Shown: positions 29,408 through 39,331 of the stretch, piece by piece
Layout of the letters: every line of letters starts with the position of its first letter
How positions within the stretch are numbered: position 1 is the first letter of the stretch
Source: Aldehydirespirator sp965204875
Lineage (GTDB): Bacteria; Actinomycetota; Acidimicrobiia; Acidimicrobiales; Aldehydirespiratoraceae
DNA: 64,000 nt
Assembly (NCBI GenBank): GCA_965204875.1
Contig: OZ242020.1
Span: 1-64,000, forward strand
Direction of reading: 5' to 3'
Made by a program: the position numbers and the translations under genes
Notes under the pieces: generated by a model
The model's database searches: none
What the model saw: the letters and a program-made list of their open reading frames with translations, nothing else
Told to the model about the DNA's origin: nothing

Positions 29408-30700
29408 TCAGGCGACGACCAGGAGATGGCGCCGGCGGCGCCCCCTCTGCACCAGCGCGTAACGCTCCGCCACGAGCGCGACCCGCTCGTCGGGCGCCTC
29501 CGCCCGGCGGCCGTTGACCCGGATGCCGCCTGCGGCAATGGTGCGCCGGGCGTCGGAGCGCGACGGGCACAGCCCCGCCGCCACGAGCGCGTCGACCAGC
29601 GGCTCGCCGCCGCCGAGGGACTCCGAGGCCACGACGGTCTCGGGCACGATGCCGCGCACCGCCTCCAGACCCTGCGCGCCGGGAACGCCCGAACCGAACA
29701 GCACGCCGGAAGCGAGCCGGGCCTGCTCGGTGGCGGCGCTGCCGTGCACCAGGGTGCAGACCTCGTCGGCCAGCGCGTGCTGGGCGCGGCGCTCGTGCGG
29801 GGCCGCGTCATGGGCGGCCATGATCTCGCCCACGCTGCGCACCGGCAGCATCGTGAGCTGCAGCAGCAGCCGCCGAACGTCGCTGTCGTCGGTGTTCACC
29901 AGGTACTGGTGAAGCTCGTAGGGCAGGGTGCGGCCCGGGTCGAGCCACACCGCCCCCTCGGCTGTCTTGCCGAACTTCCGGCCGTCGGCACTCGTCATCA
30001 GCGGCCATGTCAGCCCATGAACTGCGGCGCCGCTGCGGCGCCGGACGAGGTCTATGCCCGCGGTGATGTTGCCCCACTGATCCGACCCGCCGATCTGCAA
30101 GCGGCAGCCGTGGTTCTCATGCAGCCACCAGAAGTCGAACGCCTGCAACAGCATGTAGCTGAACTCCGTGAAGGAGATCCCGTGCTCGCTGTCCATGCGG
30201 CTGCGAACCGCTTCCTTCGCCACCATCTGGTTGACGGTGACGTGCTTGCCCACATCGCGCAGGAACTCGAGCAGCGTCACGTCGCCGGTCCAGTCGTGGT
30301 TGTTGACCATGTGTGCGAAGTGTGCGGCGCCGCGGGCCGCATCCGCACCCGCACCCTCGAAGTTCAACAGCGTCCGCAGCTGGCCGCGGATCCCGGCCAT
30401 GTTGGCCGCCAGCGTCCGCGCGTCCAGCAGGCTGCGCTCGTCGGAGCGCCCGCTGGGATCACCGATCATTCCCGTGGCGCCACCGACCAGTGCCAGGGGC
30501 CGGTGCCCGGCGTCCTGGAATCGGCGCAGCACCAGCACTCCCACGAGGTGGCCCACGTGCAGGCTGTCCGCGCTGGGGTCGATGCCGAGATAGAGGGTTG
30601 CGGGCGGATCATCAAGCAGCGCGGTCAGCTCATGCTCGCCGGTGTGGTCGTGCACCAGCCCACGCGCCCGCAGATCAGCGATCAACTCAGCCCCTGACAC
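29408..30700 (-). CDS. tyrS: Tyrosyl-tRNA synthetase
   Basis: Class I synthetase charging tRNA-Tyr, 430 residues. The HIGH-type motif is SADSLHVGHLVGVLVL, the tyrosine pocket includes YLGIDPSADS and LLQAFDFWWLHENHGCRLQI GGSDQWGN, and the KMSKS-type loop is SADGRKFGKTAEGAVW. The C-terminal S4-like RNA-binding domain is LVAAGLCPSRSDARRTIAAG followed by GIRVNGRRAEAPDE. Start: GTG at 30700 (VSGAELIADLRARGLV). A TTG three codons upstream is an alternative. The 29 bases immediately upstream of the GTG are duplicated 100 bases further away. Confidence 0.93.
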   Translation of the reverse strand: MSGAELIADLRARGLVHDHTGEHELTALLDDPPATLYLGIDPSADSLHVGHLVGVLVLRRFQDAGHRPLALVGGATGMIGDPSGRSDERSLLDARTLAANMAGIRGQLRTLLNFEGAGADAARGAAHFAHMVNNHDWTGDVTLLEFLRDVGKHVTVNQMVAKEAVRSRMDSEHGISFTEFSYMLLQAFDFWWLHENHGCRLQIGGSDQWGNITAGIDLVRRRSGAAVHGLTWPLMTSADGRKFGKTAEGAVWLDPGRTLPYELHQYLVNTDDSDVRRLLLQLTMLPVRSVGEIMAAHDAAPHERRAQHALADEVCTLVHGSAATEQARLASGVLFGSGVPGAQGLEAVRGIVPETVVASESLGGGEPLVDALVAAGLCPSRSDARRTIAAGGIRVNGRRAEAPDERVALVAERYALVQRGRRRRHLLVVA

Positions 30701-30829
30701 GGCGGCCAAGGCTAACGAGGCCCAAGCCCGCCATCGCCCCGAACCCTGCAGCCAACGGCCGCCTCGGACAGCGGCCCGGCGTCCACACCAAAAGATGAGC
30801 GGCGGCCAAGGCTAACGAGGCCCAAGCCC
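30701..30829. repeat. 29-bp exact repeat upstream of tyrS, period 100
   Basis: GGCGGCCAAGGCTAACGAGG CCCAAGCCC stands at 30701-30729, directly before the tyrS GTG, and again at 30801-30829. On the minus strand each copy contains TTAGCCT, a possible TANNNT -10 element. Confidence 0.92.
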
Positions 30830-30875
30830 CGCAGGTATTTGAGGGTTTGGGGGCGCGACTCATCAGAATGAGACC

Positions 30876-33419
30876 ATGGGCCGGTTCCCCGTCGCTGTCG
30901 CCGCCGGACTCGCCGCCGCCCTGCTCGCCGGCGCCTGCTCCTATGAGACCCCGGACTTCACCTTCGACGTCGGCAGGCTGGCAACGGCGCAGTCGTCGCG
31001 GGTCTATGACCGCAACGGCACGCTCATCACCGAGCTGCGGGGCGAGCAGGGGCGCACCGATGTGACCGCCATCGAGCTGATCCCCGAGGTGGTGCGCAAC
31101 GCGGTGGTCGCGATCGAGGACGAGCGCTTCTACGAGCACAGCGGCGTGGATCTCAAGGCCATCCTGAGGGCGGCCCGCTCCAACGTCTCCAGCGGGGGCA
31201 TCGGCCAGGGCGGCTCCACGATCACGCAGCAGTACGTGGGCAACGTCTTCCTCGACCGCTCCGAGCAGACCATCGCCCGCAAGATGCGCGAGGCCTTCAT
31301 GGCCAGGCGGTTCGAGCAGTACTTCACCAAGGACTTCATCCTGCTGCGCTACCTCAACTGGGTGTACTTCGGCAACGGCGCCTACGGCATCGAGGCCGCT
31401 TCCAGGGAGTACTTCGGAGCGCCCGAATGCGAGTCGGCCCCCACCTCCGCTAGTGCGGCCGGGCGCGACGGCGACGGCCCCTGCCTGAAGGTGAGCGAGC
31501 TGACGCTCGAGCAGGCCGCCCTGCTGGCCGGGCTCATCCAGCGTCCCAGCGCGTTCGACCCCTACAGGAACCCCCAGGACGCCCGCCGGCGGCGCAACCT
31601 GGTGCTGGAGCGGATGCTCGCCAACGGCTACATCACCGTCGAAGAGCACAACCGCGCCTACGACGAGCCCATCCTGCTCGTGCAGGACGTCCCGATCTCC
31701 GAGGCGCGCTATCCGGCGGCCCATTTCGTGGAGGACGTGAAGCAGTGGTTCCTCGACAACCCCGCCTTCGGGCCCACCCGGGACTACCGCACGACACTGC
31801 TCTTCGAGGGCGGCCTCGACATCCACACCACCATCGACCTGGGGCTCCAAGCGAGGGCGGAGGCGGCTGTGGCGGCGATACTGCCCGACAACGGCGTCAA
31901 CCCGGACGCGGCCGCCACCGTGCTGGGCGTGGGGGGAGCCGAGGACGGCCATGTCCTGGCCATGGTCGGCGGGAGGGACTTCTTCGGCGACCGCACCGAC
32001 GCCAAGTTCAACCTCGCCAGCGGCAAGGGCCGCCAGGCCGGATCGGCGATGAAGCCGATCGCCCTGGCCACGGCGCTCACCCGCGGCTACTCGGTGACCG
32101 AGTCCTACGACGCGCCGGACGAGATCGAGATCGACCGCCCCGACGTCTGCGGGCCGGTGTGGAAGGTTCGAGGCGGGCGGGGCTCCACGGCCGAGGAACC
32201 GGTGGAGGTGGACCTGGCACGCGCCATGAGCAGCTCGGTGAACACGGTGTACGCGCAGCTCATGGTGGACGTGCGGCCCGCCAACTTCGTGACAATGGCC
32301 GAGCGTCTGGGACTGCCCGACAGTCGCATCGCGCCCGTGTGCGCGGCGGTGCTGGGAACCGAGGACGTCAACACGATGGAGTTGGCCAACATTTATGCCA
32401 CCTTCGCCCGCTCGGGTCGCCGCGTCGATCCGGTGACCGTCACGAGCATCCGCAAACCCGACGGCACGGCGCTCTACCGGCACGTCTCGAACCCGGTGCC
32501 CGTTCTCGACCCGTCCGTGGCCGACCAGATCAGCTGGGTGCTGCAGGGAACGATCACCGGCGGAACGGGGCGCGACGCCGACATCGGCCGCCCCGCGGCG
32601 GGCAAGACCGGCACCGCGCAGAACTACGGGGACGCCACCTTCGCCGGCTACACGCCCCAGCGCGCCGCCGCGGTGTGGGTGGGCTTCGCCTCGGCGCAGA
32701 TCCCGATGGTGCCCCCCACCACCGACATCCGGGTGACGGGCGGCAGCTACCCGGCGCGCATCTGGCGCGAGATCATGGTGGCGATGCACGAGGGGATCCC
32801 GGCTGCGAACCTGCCTCCTCCGCCGAGCGCGCTCCCGCCGACCCGGCCGCCGGCGCCCGACGCGGTCGAGATACCGGATCTGGTGGGCCTGCCCTTCGAC
32901 GCGGCGCGGCTGAGTGCCGATCTGGGCGCGCTCAACCTGCGCTTCGCTGCCGTGGAGGTGCAGACCGCCGAGTTCGGCGAGGGCACGATCATCGGTCAGG
33001 CGCCCGCCGCGGGCACGCAGCATCCCGCCGGCGTGACCGTGACGGTGGAGGTGGCCGCCGCTGTGGAGCTCCCGACCGTGCTGATGCCCGACGTGGTGGG
33101 CTTGAGCGAGGGTGATGCCCGTGGGGTGCTGGCCGCGGCGGGATTCGGCGTAGAGGTGCTGGCCGAGTATTACTTCAACGAGGAGACCGGGGAGTTCAGC
33201 GGGGACCCGGGCGTCGTCTGGCAACAGGATCCCGCACCCGGCACCGCCCTCGACCTCGGAGGCACGGCGACGATCCGCGTGGAGCCCATCCCGGAACCCA
33301 TCGCGGACCCGATCCCAGAACCCTTCCCGGAGGAGCCCGCACCCGAGCCCGTATCAGAGCCCGCCCCTGAAACCGAAGCCGAGCCCCCACCTGAAACCGA
33401 AACCGAGCCCATCCCATGA
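30876..33419 (+). CDS. Bifunctional penicillin-binding protein with PASTA domains
   Basis: Class A PBP of 847 residues that polymerises and cross-links peptidoglycan. After an N-terminal hydrophobic segment (AGLAAALLAGACS, signal anchor or possibly lipobox-like) comes a GT51 domain with catalytic Glu in AIEDERFYEHSGVDLKAI and GGSTITQQYVGNVFLDRSEQ. The transpeptidase has SxxK (GSAMKPIALA), SxN (SSSVNTVYAQ) and KTG (AGKTGTAQNYG). Two PASTA domains follow (IPDLVGLPFDAARLSADLGA; MPDVVGLSEGDARGVLAAAG), then a Pro/Glu-rich tail of repeated EP units. It is divergent from tyrS and transcribed toward a small membrane protein. Confidence 0.93.
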   Translation: MGRFPVAVAAGLAAALLAGACSYETPDFTFDVGRLATAQSSRVYDRNGTLITELRGEQGRTDVTAIELIPEVVRNAVVAIEDERFYEHSGVDLKAILRAARSNVSSGGIGQGGSTITQQYVGNVFLDRSEQTIARKMREAFMARRFEQYFTKDFILLRYLNWVYFGNGAYGIEAASREYFGAPECESAPTSASAAGRDGDGPCLKVSELTLEQAALLAGLIQRPSAFDPYRNPQDARRRRNLVLERMLANGYITVEEHNRAYDEPILLVQDVPISEARYPAAHFVEDVKQWFLDNPAFGPTRDYRTTLLFEGGLDIHTTIDLGLQARAEAAVAAILPDNGVNPDAAATVLGVGGAEDGHVLAMVGGRDFFGDRTDAKFNLASGKGRQAGSAMKPIALATALTRGYSVTESYDAPDEIEIDRPDVCGPVWKVRGGRGSTAEEPVEVDLARAMSSSVNTVYAQLMVDVRPANFVTMAERLGLPDSRIAPVCAAVLGTEDVNTMELANIYATFARSGRRVDPVTVTSIRKPDGTALYRHVSNPVPVLDPSVADQISWVLQGTITGGTGRDADIGRPAAGKTGTAQNYGDATFAGYTPQRAAAVWVGFASAQIPMVPPTTDIRVTGGSYPARIWREIMVAMHEGIPAANLPPPPSALPPTRPPAPDAVEIPDLVGLPFDAARLSADLGALNLRFAAVEVQTAEFGEGTIIGQAPAAGTQHPAGVTVTVEVAAAVELPTVLMPDVVGLSEGDARGVLAAAGFGVEVLAEYYFNEETGEFSGDPGVVWQQDPAPGTALDLGGTATIRVEPIPEPIADPIPEPFPEEPAPEPVSEPAPETEAEPPPETETEPIP

Positions 33420-33450
33420 CCGCGACGCGGCCCATGACCGGTCTCGAGCG

Positions 33451-34095
33451 GTGAGCGGGCTCGAGGCCGCGGGGCGCGAGGCGGCGGCGTCCCGCTCGAT
33501 GGCGGCGCACGATCGGCCTGCCGGTACCGATCGGCCTGCCGGCAGGCGGCGATGGAGGAGGGCCGGGCGCTGGCTGGCCGGCGCGTTCGTGGTGGCCAGC
33601 TTCGTGTTCTGGGCGTGGGCGTTCTCGCCCTGGGCGCGCCGCGAGAACCCGGCCCGGCTCGACGACCGCGACTTCGCGGCTTGGGCCGACGAGCGCTGCG
33701 CGCGGGCGCGCTCGGCCATAGACGCCCTGCCCACGCCCCGCGAGGCCCGCACGCATGCCGAGCGAGCCGACCAGGTGGACATGGGAACGGCCGAGGTGCG
33801 GCACCTGGTGCAGGACCTGACTCGTGCCGCCGGATCATTGCCGGCCCCCGCCCCGGACAACCCCGGTGTGTCTGACGCCGAGTTGGCGGAAGCCTGGCTT
33901 GCCGACTGGCGAACCTATATCGCCGACCGGGAAGGCCACGCCCGGAGATTGCGAGCAGCCGACGAGACAACCCCGGACCGCGAGCTGCGGTTCCTGCTGG
34001 TGGACATGACCGAGGGCAGCACCTACACCGAGCGCATGGACGGCTTCGCCCGCCTCAACGACATGGACGCCTGTCAGATCCCCGGCGACGTGTAA
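33451..34095 (+). CDS. Single-span membrane protein of unknown function
   Basis: Protein of 214 residues not recognised by family. It has a basic cytoplasmic N-terminus (RRRWRRAGRWL), one membrane segment (AGAFVVASFVFWAWAFSPWA, residues 44-63) and a helical extracytoplasmic domain with two cysteines (DERCARARSA; MDACQIPGD). It follows the PBP gene by 31 bases, which contain CCCATGACCG twice, so it may be co-expressed and act at the envelope. The start GTG at 33451 (VSGLEAAGRE) is tentative. Codons near MAAHDRPAG could also serve. Confidence 0.55.
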   Translation: MSGLEAAGREAAASRSMAAHDRPAGTDRPAGRRRWRRAGRWLAGAFVVASFVFWAWAFSPWARRENPARLDDRDFAAWADERCARARSAIDALPTPREARTHAERADQVDMGTAEVRHLVQDLTRAAGSLPAPAPDNPGVSDAELAEAWLADWRTYIADREGHARRLRAADETTPDRELRFLLVDMTEGSTYTERMDGFARLNDMDACQIPGDV

Positions 34096-34207
34096 GCCAG
34101 GTCGACCAAGCCAGGGCAACGGGCCAACGGGTGCGCTGGAGACGGCGGACACGCATGGATAAAGTGTGACGGTCAGCCTGCGCTGAAGACACGCTCTTAC
34201 GGCAATA

Positions 34208-34267
34208 TCAGCTGTCCTGCTTCCAGCATTCGACTCGGTTGTTGTCGCTGCGGATGCCGCACGTGTG
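34208..34267 (-). pseudogene. Fragment resembling an RCC1-repeat C-terminus
   Basis: The minus strand encodes HTCGIRSDNNRVECWKQDS followed by TGA. This matches the Cys-Gly-x-Arg-x-Asp...Cys-Trp pattern of bacterial RCC1/BLIP-II-type repeats. No upstream frame continues it, so it looks like a relic in the gap 34096-34317. The rest of that gap shows nothing recognised. Confidence 0.35.
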
Positions 34268-34317
34268 AGTTCGCCTGCCATTGGCAGCGGATCGCGGATC
34301 GCGAGCGCGTTGATGTC

Positions 34318-34977
34318 TCACCGCGCGGAGACGTCGGGGACTCCGGGTATGTGGAAGCGCCACAGCCGTTCGGCGCCGTGGCTGACTCCGATGCGGCGGG
34401 AGCGGACCGGCTCGGTGGGAGCAGCGACGCCGTCGTCGACGATGGTCACACCGGAATCGCCAACCACTAGGTCGGTGCCGTCGAGGCTGCCGTCGATGCC
34501 CAATGCCTGGGTGAGCTTGGCCGGGCCGCTGCACAGGTCGCGGTCCCGGCGGGCCGCGGCACCCCGAGCGGCGTACATGGCGTCCAGCCCCTGCAGAGGG
34601 GTCAGGGCGCGCAACAGCACTGCGGCCGAGGTGCCCTCGCTCTCCACCACCACGTTGGCGCACCAGTGCATCCCGTAGGTGAAATAGACGTACAGGCGGC
34701 CGGGTGGCCCGAACATGGTGGCATTGCGCTTCGTGGGGCCGCGATGGCCGTGGCTGCCCGGGTCGTCCGCGCCCCGGTAGGCCTCAACCTCCACGATCCG
34801 GCCGCTGCGCCCGCCTGGGGCCACGAGCACCTTGTTGAGCAACTCGGGCGCCGCCTCCAGCGCGCCTCGGGCGTAGAACTCCCGGCCGAGCCGCGGCACG
34901 CTCACGCCGCCGTCCCTGCTCCCCTTGCGGGCCGCTTCAGCGGCGTAGAACTCCCGGCCGAGCCGCGGCACGCTCAA
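34318..34977 (-). CDS. 3-methyladenine DNA glycosylase (AAG/MPG family)
   Basis: Removes alkylated purines from DNA. Motifs: LLNKVLVAPGGRSGRIVEVE AYRGADDPGSH, with the catalytic Glu in IVEVEAY, then RGPTKRNATMFGPPGRLYVY and FTYGMHWCANVVVE and the C-terminal SGPAKLTQALGID. The N-terminus is duplicated: SVPRLGREFYA occurs twice in a row because the DNA has two 34-bp copies. Translation may begin at TTG 34977, overlapping the argH stop as TTGA (219 residues), or at GTG 34902 in the inner copy (194 residues, the normal family length). Confidence 0.9.
   Translation of the reverse strand: MSVPRLGREFYAAEAARKGSRDGGVSVPRLGREFYARGALEAAPELLNKVLVAPGGRSGRIVEVEAYRGADDPGSHGHRGPTKRNATMFGPPGRLYVYFTYGMHWCANVVVESEGTSAAVLLRALTPLQGLDAMYAARGAAARRDRDLCSGPAKLTQALGIDGSLDGTDLVVGDSGVTIVDDGVAAPTEPVRSRRIGVSHGAERLWRFHIPGVPDVSAR
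34871..34976. repeat. 34-bp exact repeat duplicating the glycosylase start
   Basis: GCGTAGAACTCCCGGCCGAG CCGCGGCACGCTCA is present at 34871-34904 and 34943-34976, period 72. Each copy contains a start codon on the minus strand: GTG in the inner one, TTG overlapping the argH stop in the outer one. Confidence 0.95.
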
Positions 34978-36359
34978 TGTGCTCGGGCCGTGTCGGACTC
35001 CAGCCGTTGCTGGAACCGCTCCATCTGCTTGGCAACGGTTTCAGTGCCGCTGGATCCGGAGGTGCCGCGGCGGGCCGCGGAGGCGCCCGGCTCCAGCAGT
35101 GCGTCGACGACCGGGCCGAGCCGGTCATCAGCGGCAACCAGATCGGCGAGCGAGCCCTCGCCCGCCAGCGACCTCCTCACCAGCTCGGCGACCGCGGCGT
35201 GGGCCTCACGGAACGGGGTGCCCCCGGCCACCAGCCACTCGGCCAGGTCGGTGGCCGCCAGATACGGCGATGCCGCTGCTCGAGCCATGCGAGCGGTGTC
35301 GAAACGCGCCGTGGCGATCAGCCCGGCGAGCGCGGCCAGCGTCAGCTGGACCGTGTCGACCGCGTCGAACAGCGGTTCCTTGTCCTCCTGGAGGTCCTTG
35401 GCGTAGGCGAGCGGCAGTCCCTTGAGGGTGGCCAGCAGCCCGGTCAGATGACCGATCAGCCGCCCGGCCTTGGCCCTGGCCAGCTCAGCGATGTCGGGGT
35501 TCTTCTTCTGGGGCATCATCGACGAGCCTGTGGCGTAGGCGTCGTCGAGTTCCACGAACCCGAACTCCGCCGAGGCCCACAGCACCAGCTCCTCACCGAT
35601 GCGGCTCAGGTGCACGCCCAGCACCGCCAATGCGTAGAGGGCGTCGGCCACGAAGTCGCGGTCGGCCACCGCGTCGAGGCTGTTGTCGAAGGTGGCCGCG
35701 AACCCGAGCCGCCGCGCCGTGTGCTGCGGATCGAGCGGCAGCGACGACCCGGCCAGCGCACCCGCTCCCAGCGGCGACACATCCGCACGGCGGCGTGCCT
35801 CCAGCAGCCGGTCGACATCGCGGGACAGCGCCCAGCCGTGCGCCAGCAGATGGTGCGCCAGCGCCACGGGCTGGGCCTGCTGCAGGTGGGTGTAGCCGGG
35901 CAGCAGCGCGCCGCCGGCGGCACGGGCCTGCTGCAGCAGCACCGCCTGCAGGTCCAGCACGCCGCGGGCGACCCCGCCGAGCGCGCCCCGGGTCCACAGG
36001 CGCAGATCGGCGGCCACCTGGTCGTTGCGGCTGCGACCCGTGTGCAGCTTCGCACCAGCCGGGGTGATCTCGGTGACGCGGCGCTCGACAGCGGTGTGGA
36101 TGTCCTCGTCGCCGGGCGCGGCCGTGAAGCTGCCGCAGGCCATCTCCTGTTCCACCTCGTCGAGGGCGGCGCTGATGGCATCGCTCTCAGCGGTGGTCAG
36201 CAGCCCCACCGCGGCCAGCATCGACGCATGGGCGCGCGAGCCGGCGATGTCCTCGCGGAACATCCGGAAGTCGAATGCGAGGCTGTCATTGAGGGCGCGC
36301 AACGCCTCGGCGGGATCACCCTCGAAGCGCCCGTGCCAGAGCGTCCCGGAAGCACCCAT
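34974..36359 (-). CDS. argH: Argininosuccinate lyase
   Basis: Last step of arginine synthesis: splits argininosuccinate to arginine and fumarate. The 461-residue form starts MGASGTLWHGRFEGDPAEAL. Family motifs are EDIHTAVERRVTEI, LHTGRSRNDQVAADLRLW, GYTHLQQAQPVALAHHLLAH and the signature TGSSMMPQKKNPDIAELARA. The frame is open upstream into the argG-argH junction (ATG at 36392 or GTG near 36462), where the DNA carries repeated DDPG-encoding units, so the start is uncertain. ATG 36359 gives a normal N-terminus. The stop overlaps the glycosylase start. Confidence 0.94.
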   Translation of the reverse strand: MGASGTLWHGRFEGDPAEALRALNDSLAFDFRMFREDIAGSRAHASMLAAVGLLTTAESDAISAALDEVEQEMACGSFTAAPGDEDIHTAVERRVTEITPAGAKLHTGRSRNDQVAADLRLWTRGALGGVARGVLDLQAVLLQQARAAGGALLPGYTHLQQAQPVALAHHLLAHGWALSRDVDRLLEARRRADVSPLGAGALAGSSLPLDPQHTARRLGFAATFDNSLDAVADRDFVADALYALAVLGVHLSRIGEELVLWASAEFGFVELDDAYATGSSMMPQKKNPDIAELARAKAGRLIGHLTGLLATLKGLPLAYAKDLQEDKEPLFDAVDTVQLTLAALAGLIATARFDTARMARAAASPYLAATDLAEWLVAGGTPFREAHAAVAELVRRSLAGEGSLADLVAADDRLGPVVDALLEPGASAARRGTSGSSGTETVAKQMERFQQRLESDTARAH

Positions 36360-36365
36360 GGCCTC

Positions 36366-36467
36366 GGCTCGGCCCGGATCGTCCACGGTCATGCCCGAGC
36401 CGTCCTCAGCGGTGCCCGGTCCGTCAGTGCCCGGATCGTTCACGGCCACCCTCGGATCGTCCACGAC
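36366..36467. repeat. Repeats at the argG-argH junction
   Basis: CCCGGATCGTCCACGGTC-like blocks occur at about 36366-36390, 36426-36448 and 36448-36467 (periods about 59 and 24). On the minus strand each reads GTG(G/A)ACGATCCG, i.e. a start-like codon followed by the same residues (V.DP). Confidence 0.75.
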
Positions 36468-37720
36468 TAGGACCCCCCGGCTGAGCGCCTGCGGGCCAGG
36501 TTGCGCAACCGCAGGGCTGTGAGCGCGATGAACCCGGTGGCGTCGCCCTGGTGGTAGGCGCCCTCGTCCTCCTCGAAGGTCACCACCCTCTCGTCGAACA
36601 GCGTGTCGCCGGAGCGTCGCCCGACCACGTCCACGTTGCCCTTGTAGAGCCTCACCCGCACCTCGCCGTTGACGTGTCGCTGGCTGTGGTCGATGGCCGT
36701 CTGGAGCATCTCGCGCTCGGGGCTCCACCAGTAGCCGTTGTAGATCATCTCCGCATACCGGGGCATCAGCGCGTCCTTGAGGTGGGCGACCTCACGGTCG
36801 AGGGTGATCGACTCGATGGCCCGGTGCGCACGCAGCATGATCGTGCCTCCCGGCGTCTCGTAGGCGCCGCGGCTCTTCATGCCCACATAGCGGTTCTCCA
36901 CGATGTCGATCCGGCCGACGCCGTTGGCGCCGCCGAGCGCGTTCAGGCGGGCCAGCACCTCGCCGGGCGGCATAGAGCGGCCGTCGACGGCGACGATGTC
37001 GCCGCAGCGATAGGTGAGATCCACGTAGGTCGACTCATCGGGGGCCAGCTCGGGACTCACCGACCAGCGCCACATCTCCGCGGGCGGCTCCCGCCACGGA
37101 TCCTCCAGCGGCCCACCCTCATAGGAGATGTGCAGCAGGTTGGCGTCCATCGAGAAGGGCGACTCAACGCCCCTCTTGCGCTCGACGGGAATGGAGCGGG
37201 CGGCCGCGTAGGCCATGAGCGACTCGCGCGAGCCGAGATCCCACTGGCGCCACGGCGCTATCACCCTGATGTCGGGCGCGAGCGCGTAGGCGCCGAGCTC
37301 GAAGCGAACCTGGTCGTTGCCCTTGCCCGTGGCGCCGTGGCTGATGGCGTCGGCGCCGGTGGCGTGCGCGATCTCCACCAGGCGCTTGGCGATCAGCGGG
37401 CGTGCGATGGAGGTGCCCAGCAGGTACTCGCCCTCGTAGACGGCGTTGGCGCGGAACATCGGGAACACGAAGTCGCGCGCGAACTCCTCGCGCAGGTCCT
37501 CTATGAACACGTCGCCGGGTGCGACGCCCATGGCCAGCGCCTTGGACCGGGCCGGCTCCAGCTCGTCATCCTGGCCGATGTCGGCTGTGAAGGTGACGAC
37601 CGTGCAGCCGTAGGTCTCCTGCAGCCAGCGCAGGATGATCGAGGTGTCGAGCCCGCCCGAGTAGGCGAGCACCACCTTGGACACCGCGGCGCCCGCGGCG
37701 ACTTGCGGCTTTGCTTGCAT
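36467..37720 (-). CDS. argG: Argininosuccinate synthase
   Basis: ATP-dependent condensation of citrulline and aspartate, 417 residues. The ATP-binding N-type motif is VVLAYSGGLDTSIILRWLQE. Other family segments are ISHGATGKGNDQVRFELGAY, APWRQWDLGSRESLMAYAAA and NRYVGMKSRGAYETPGGTIM. The start ATG at 37720 (MQAKPQVAAGAAVS) has GAGAGGAGC nine bases upstream, which argues against the longer frame. The argR stop is 76 bases upstream. Confidence 0.96.
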   Translation of the reverse strand: MQAKPQVAAGAAVSKVVLAYSGGLDTSIILRWLQETYGCTVVTFTADIGQDDELEPARSKALAMGVAPGDVFIEDLREEFARDFVFPMFRANAVYEGEYLLGTSIARPLIAKRLVEIAHATGADAISHGATGKGNDQVRFELGAYALAPDIRVIAPWRQWDLGSRESLMAYAAARSIPVERKRGVESPFSMDANLLHISYEGGPLEDPWREPPAEMWRWSVSPELAPDESTYVDLTYRCGDIVAVDGRSMPPGEVLARLNALGGANGVGRIDIVENRYVGMKSRGAYETPGGTIMLRAHRAIESITLDREVAHLKDALMPRYAEMIYNGYWWSPEREMLQTAIDHSQRHVNGEVRVRLYKGNVDVVGRRSGDTLFDERVVTFEEDEGAYHQGDATGFIALTALRLRNLARRRSAGGS

Positions 37721-37796
37721 CGGTTCAGCTCCTCTCAGACTTGTGGGATCGCAGCCAGGGAGTGTCGCCGCCGCCGGGCGGATCGGCACACTGCGG

Positions 37797-38270
37797 TCAC
37801 GGCTCCGGGTCGAGCCCGGCCAGGGCCCGCAGGCGGGTTGCGACGGCGCTGCCGGGCGTGCCCTCGGCTGCGACCACGATCAGCGAGTCGTCTCCGGCCA
37901 CGGTCCCCAGCACCTCGGGGAGGCCGGACCGGTCCAGGGCCGAGGCCACCACGTGCGCCGAGCCCGGCGGGGTTCGCACCACCACGAGATTCCCGGAGGC
38001 GCCGATGCCGGCCACCCACTCGCCCATCACCCGGCGCAGGTGCTCGGTGGGCGCGATGCGCTCGCTGGGATCGTCGGGAATGGCGTAGACGGTGCCACCA
38101 CCTGCAGACCTGACCTTGATGGCGCCGAGTCCGTTGAGGTCGCGCGATAGTGTGGCTCGATTGACGGTGACCTGCTCGGCCGCGAGCAGCTCGGCCAGCT
38201 GCTTCTGGCTGGCGACCTTGTGCTCGGCCAGGATCCGCCCGATGAGATGCCAGCGGCTCGCCCTGCTCAT
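37797..38270 (-). CDS. argR: Arginine repressor
   Basis: Hexameric arginine-sensing regulator, 157 residues. The N-terminal winged helix contains RWHLIGRILAEHKVASQKQL AELL and TVNRATLSRDLNGLGAIKVR (recognition helix). The C-terminal arginine-binding domain has VVRTPPGSAHVVASALDRSG and GTVAGDDSLIVVAAEG, with the GDD aspartates that bind arginine. It likely autoregulates the arg cluster. ATG at 38270 lies in the second copy of a duplicated junction sequence. Confidence 0.94.
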   Translation of the reverse strand: MSRASRWHLIGRILAEHKVASQKQLAELLAAEQVTVNRATLSRDLNGLGAIKVRSAGGGTVYAIPDDPSERIAPTEHLRRVMGEWVAGIGASGNLVVVRTPPGSAHVVASALDRSGLPEVLGTVAGDDSLIVVAAEGTPGSAVATRLRALAGLDPEP

Positions 38271-38337
38271 GACCTCGCCCCGCTCATGGCCTCGCCCGCT
38301 CTGACACCCTGCTCATGACTTCGCCCCGCTCATGGCG
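38261..38337. repeat. 30-bp repeat at the argF-argR junction
   Basis: CCCTGCTCATGACCTCGCCC CGCTCATGGC at 38261-38290 and again at 38308-38337 with one mismatch, period 47. On the minus strand both copies hold ATGAGC start-like sequence. The argF stop (TGA 38341-38339) still overlaps an ATG, but argR now starts about 70 bases later. Confidence 0.92.
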
Positions 38338-38338
38338 C

Positions 38339-39273
<935 letters not shown>

Positions 39274-39292
<19 letters not shown>

Positions 39293-39331
39293 CACCGTCC
39301 CCCCTCATGAAAAGGGTGCATCACTGTCCCC
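39274..39331. repeat. 29-bp tandem duplication at the argD-argF junction
   Basis: 39274-39302 and 39303-39331 match at 24 of 29 positions. On the minus strand both read GGAC(A/G)GTGATGC(A/G)CC. In the first (outer) copy TGA is the argD stop. In the second the ATG starts argF. Confidence 0.85.
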
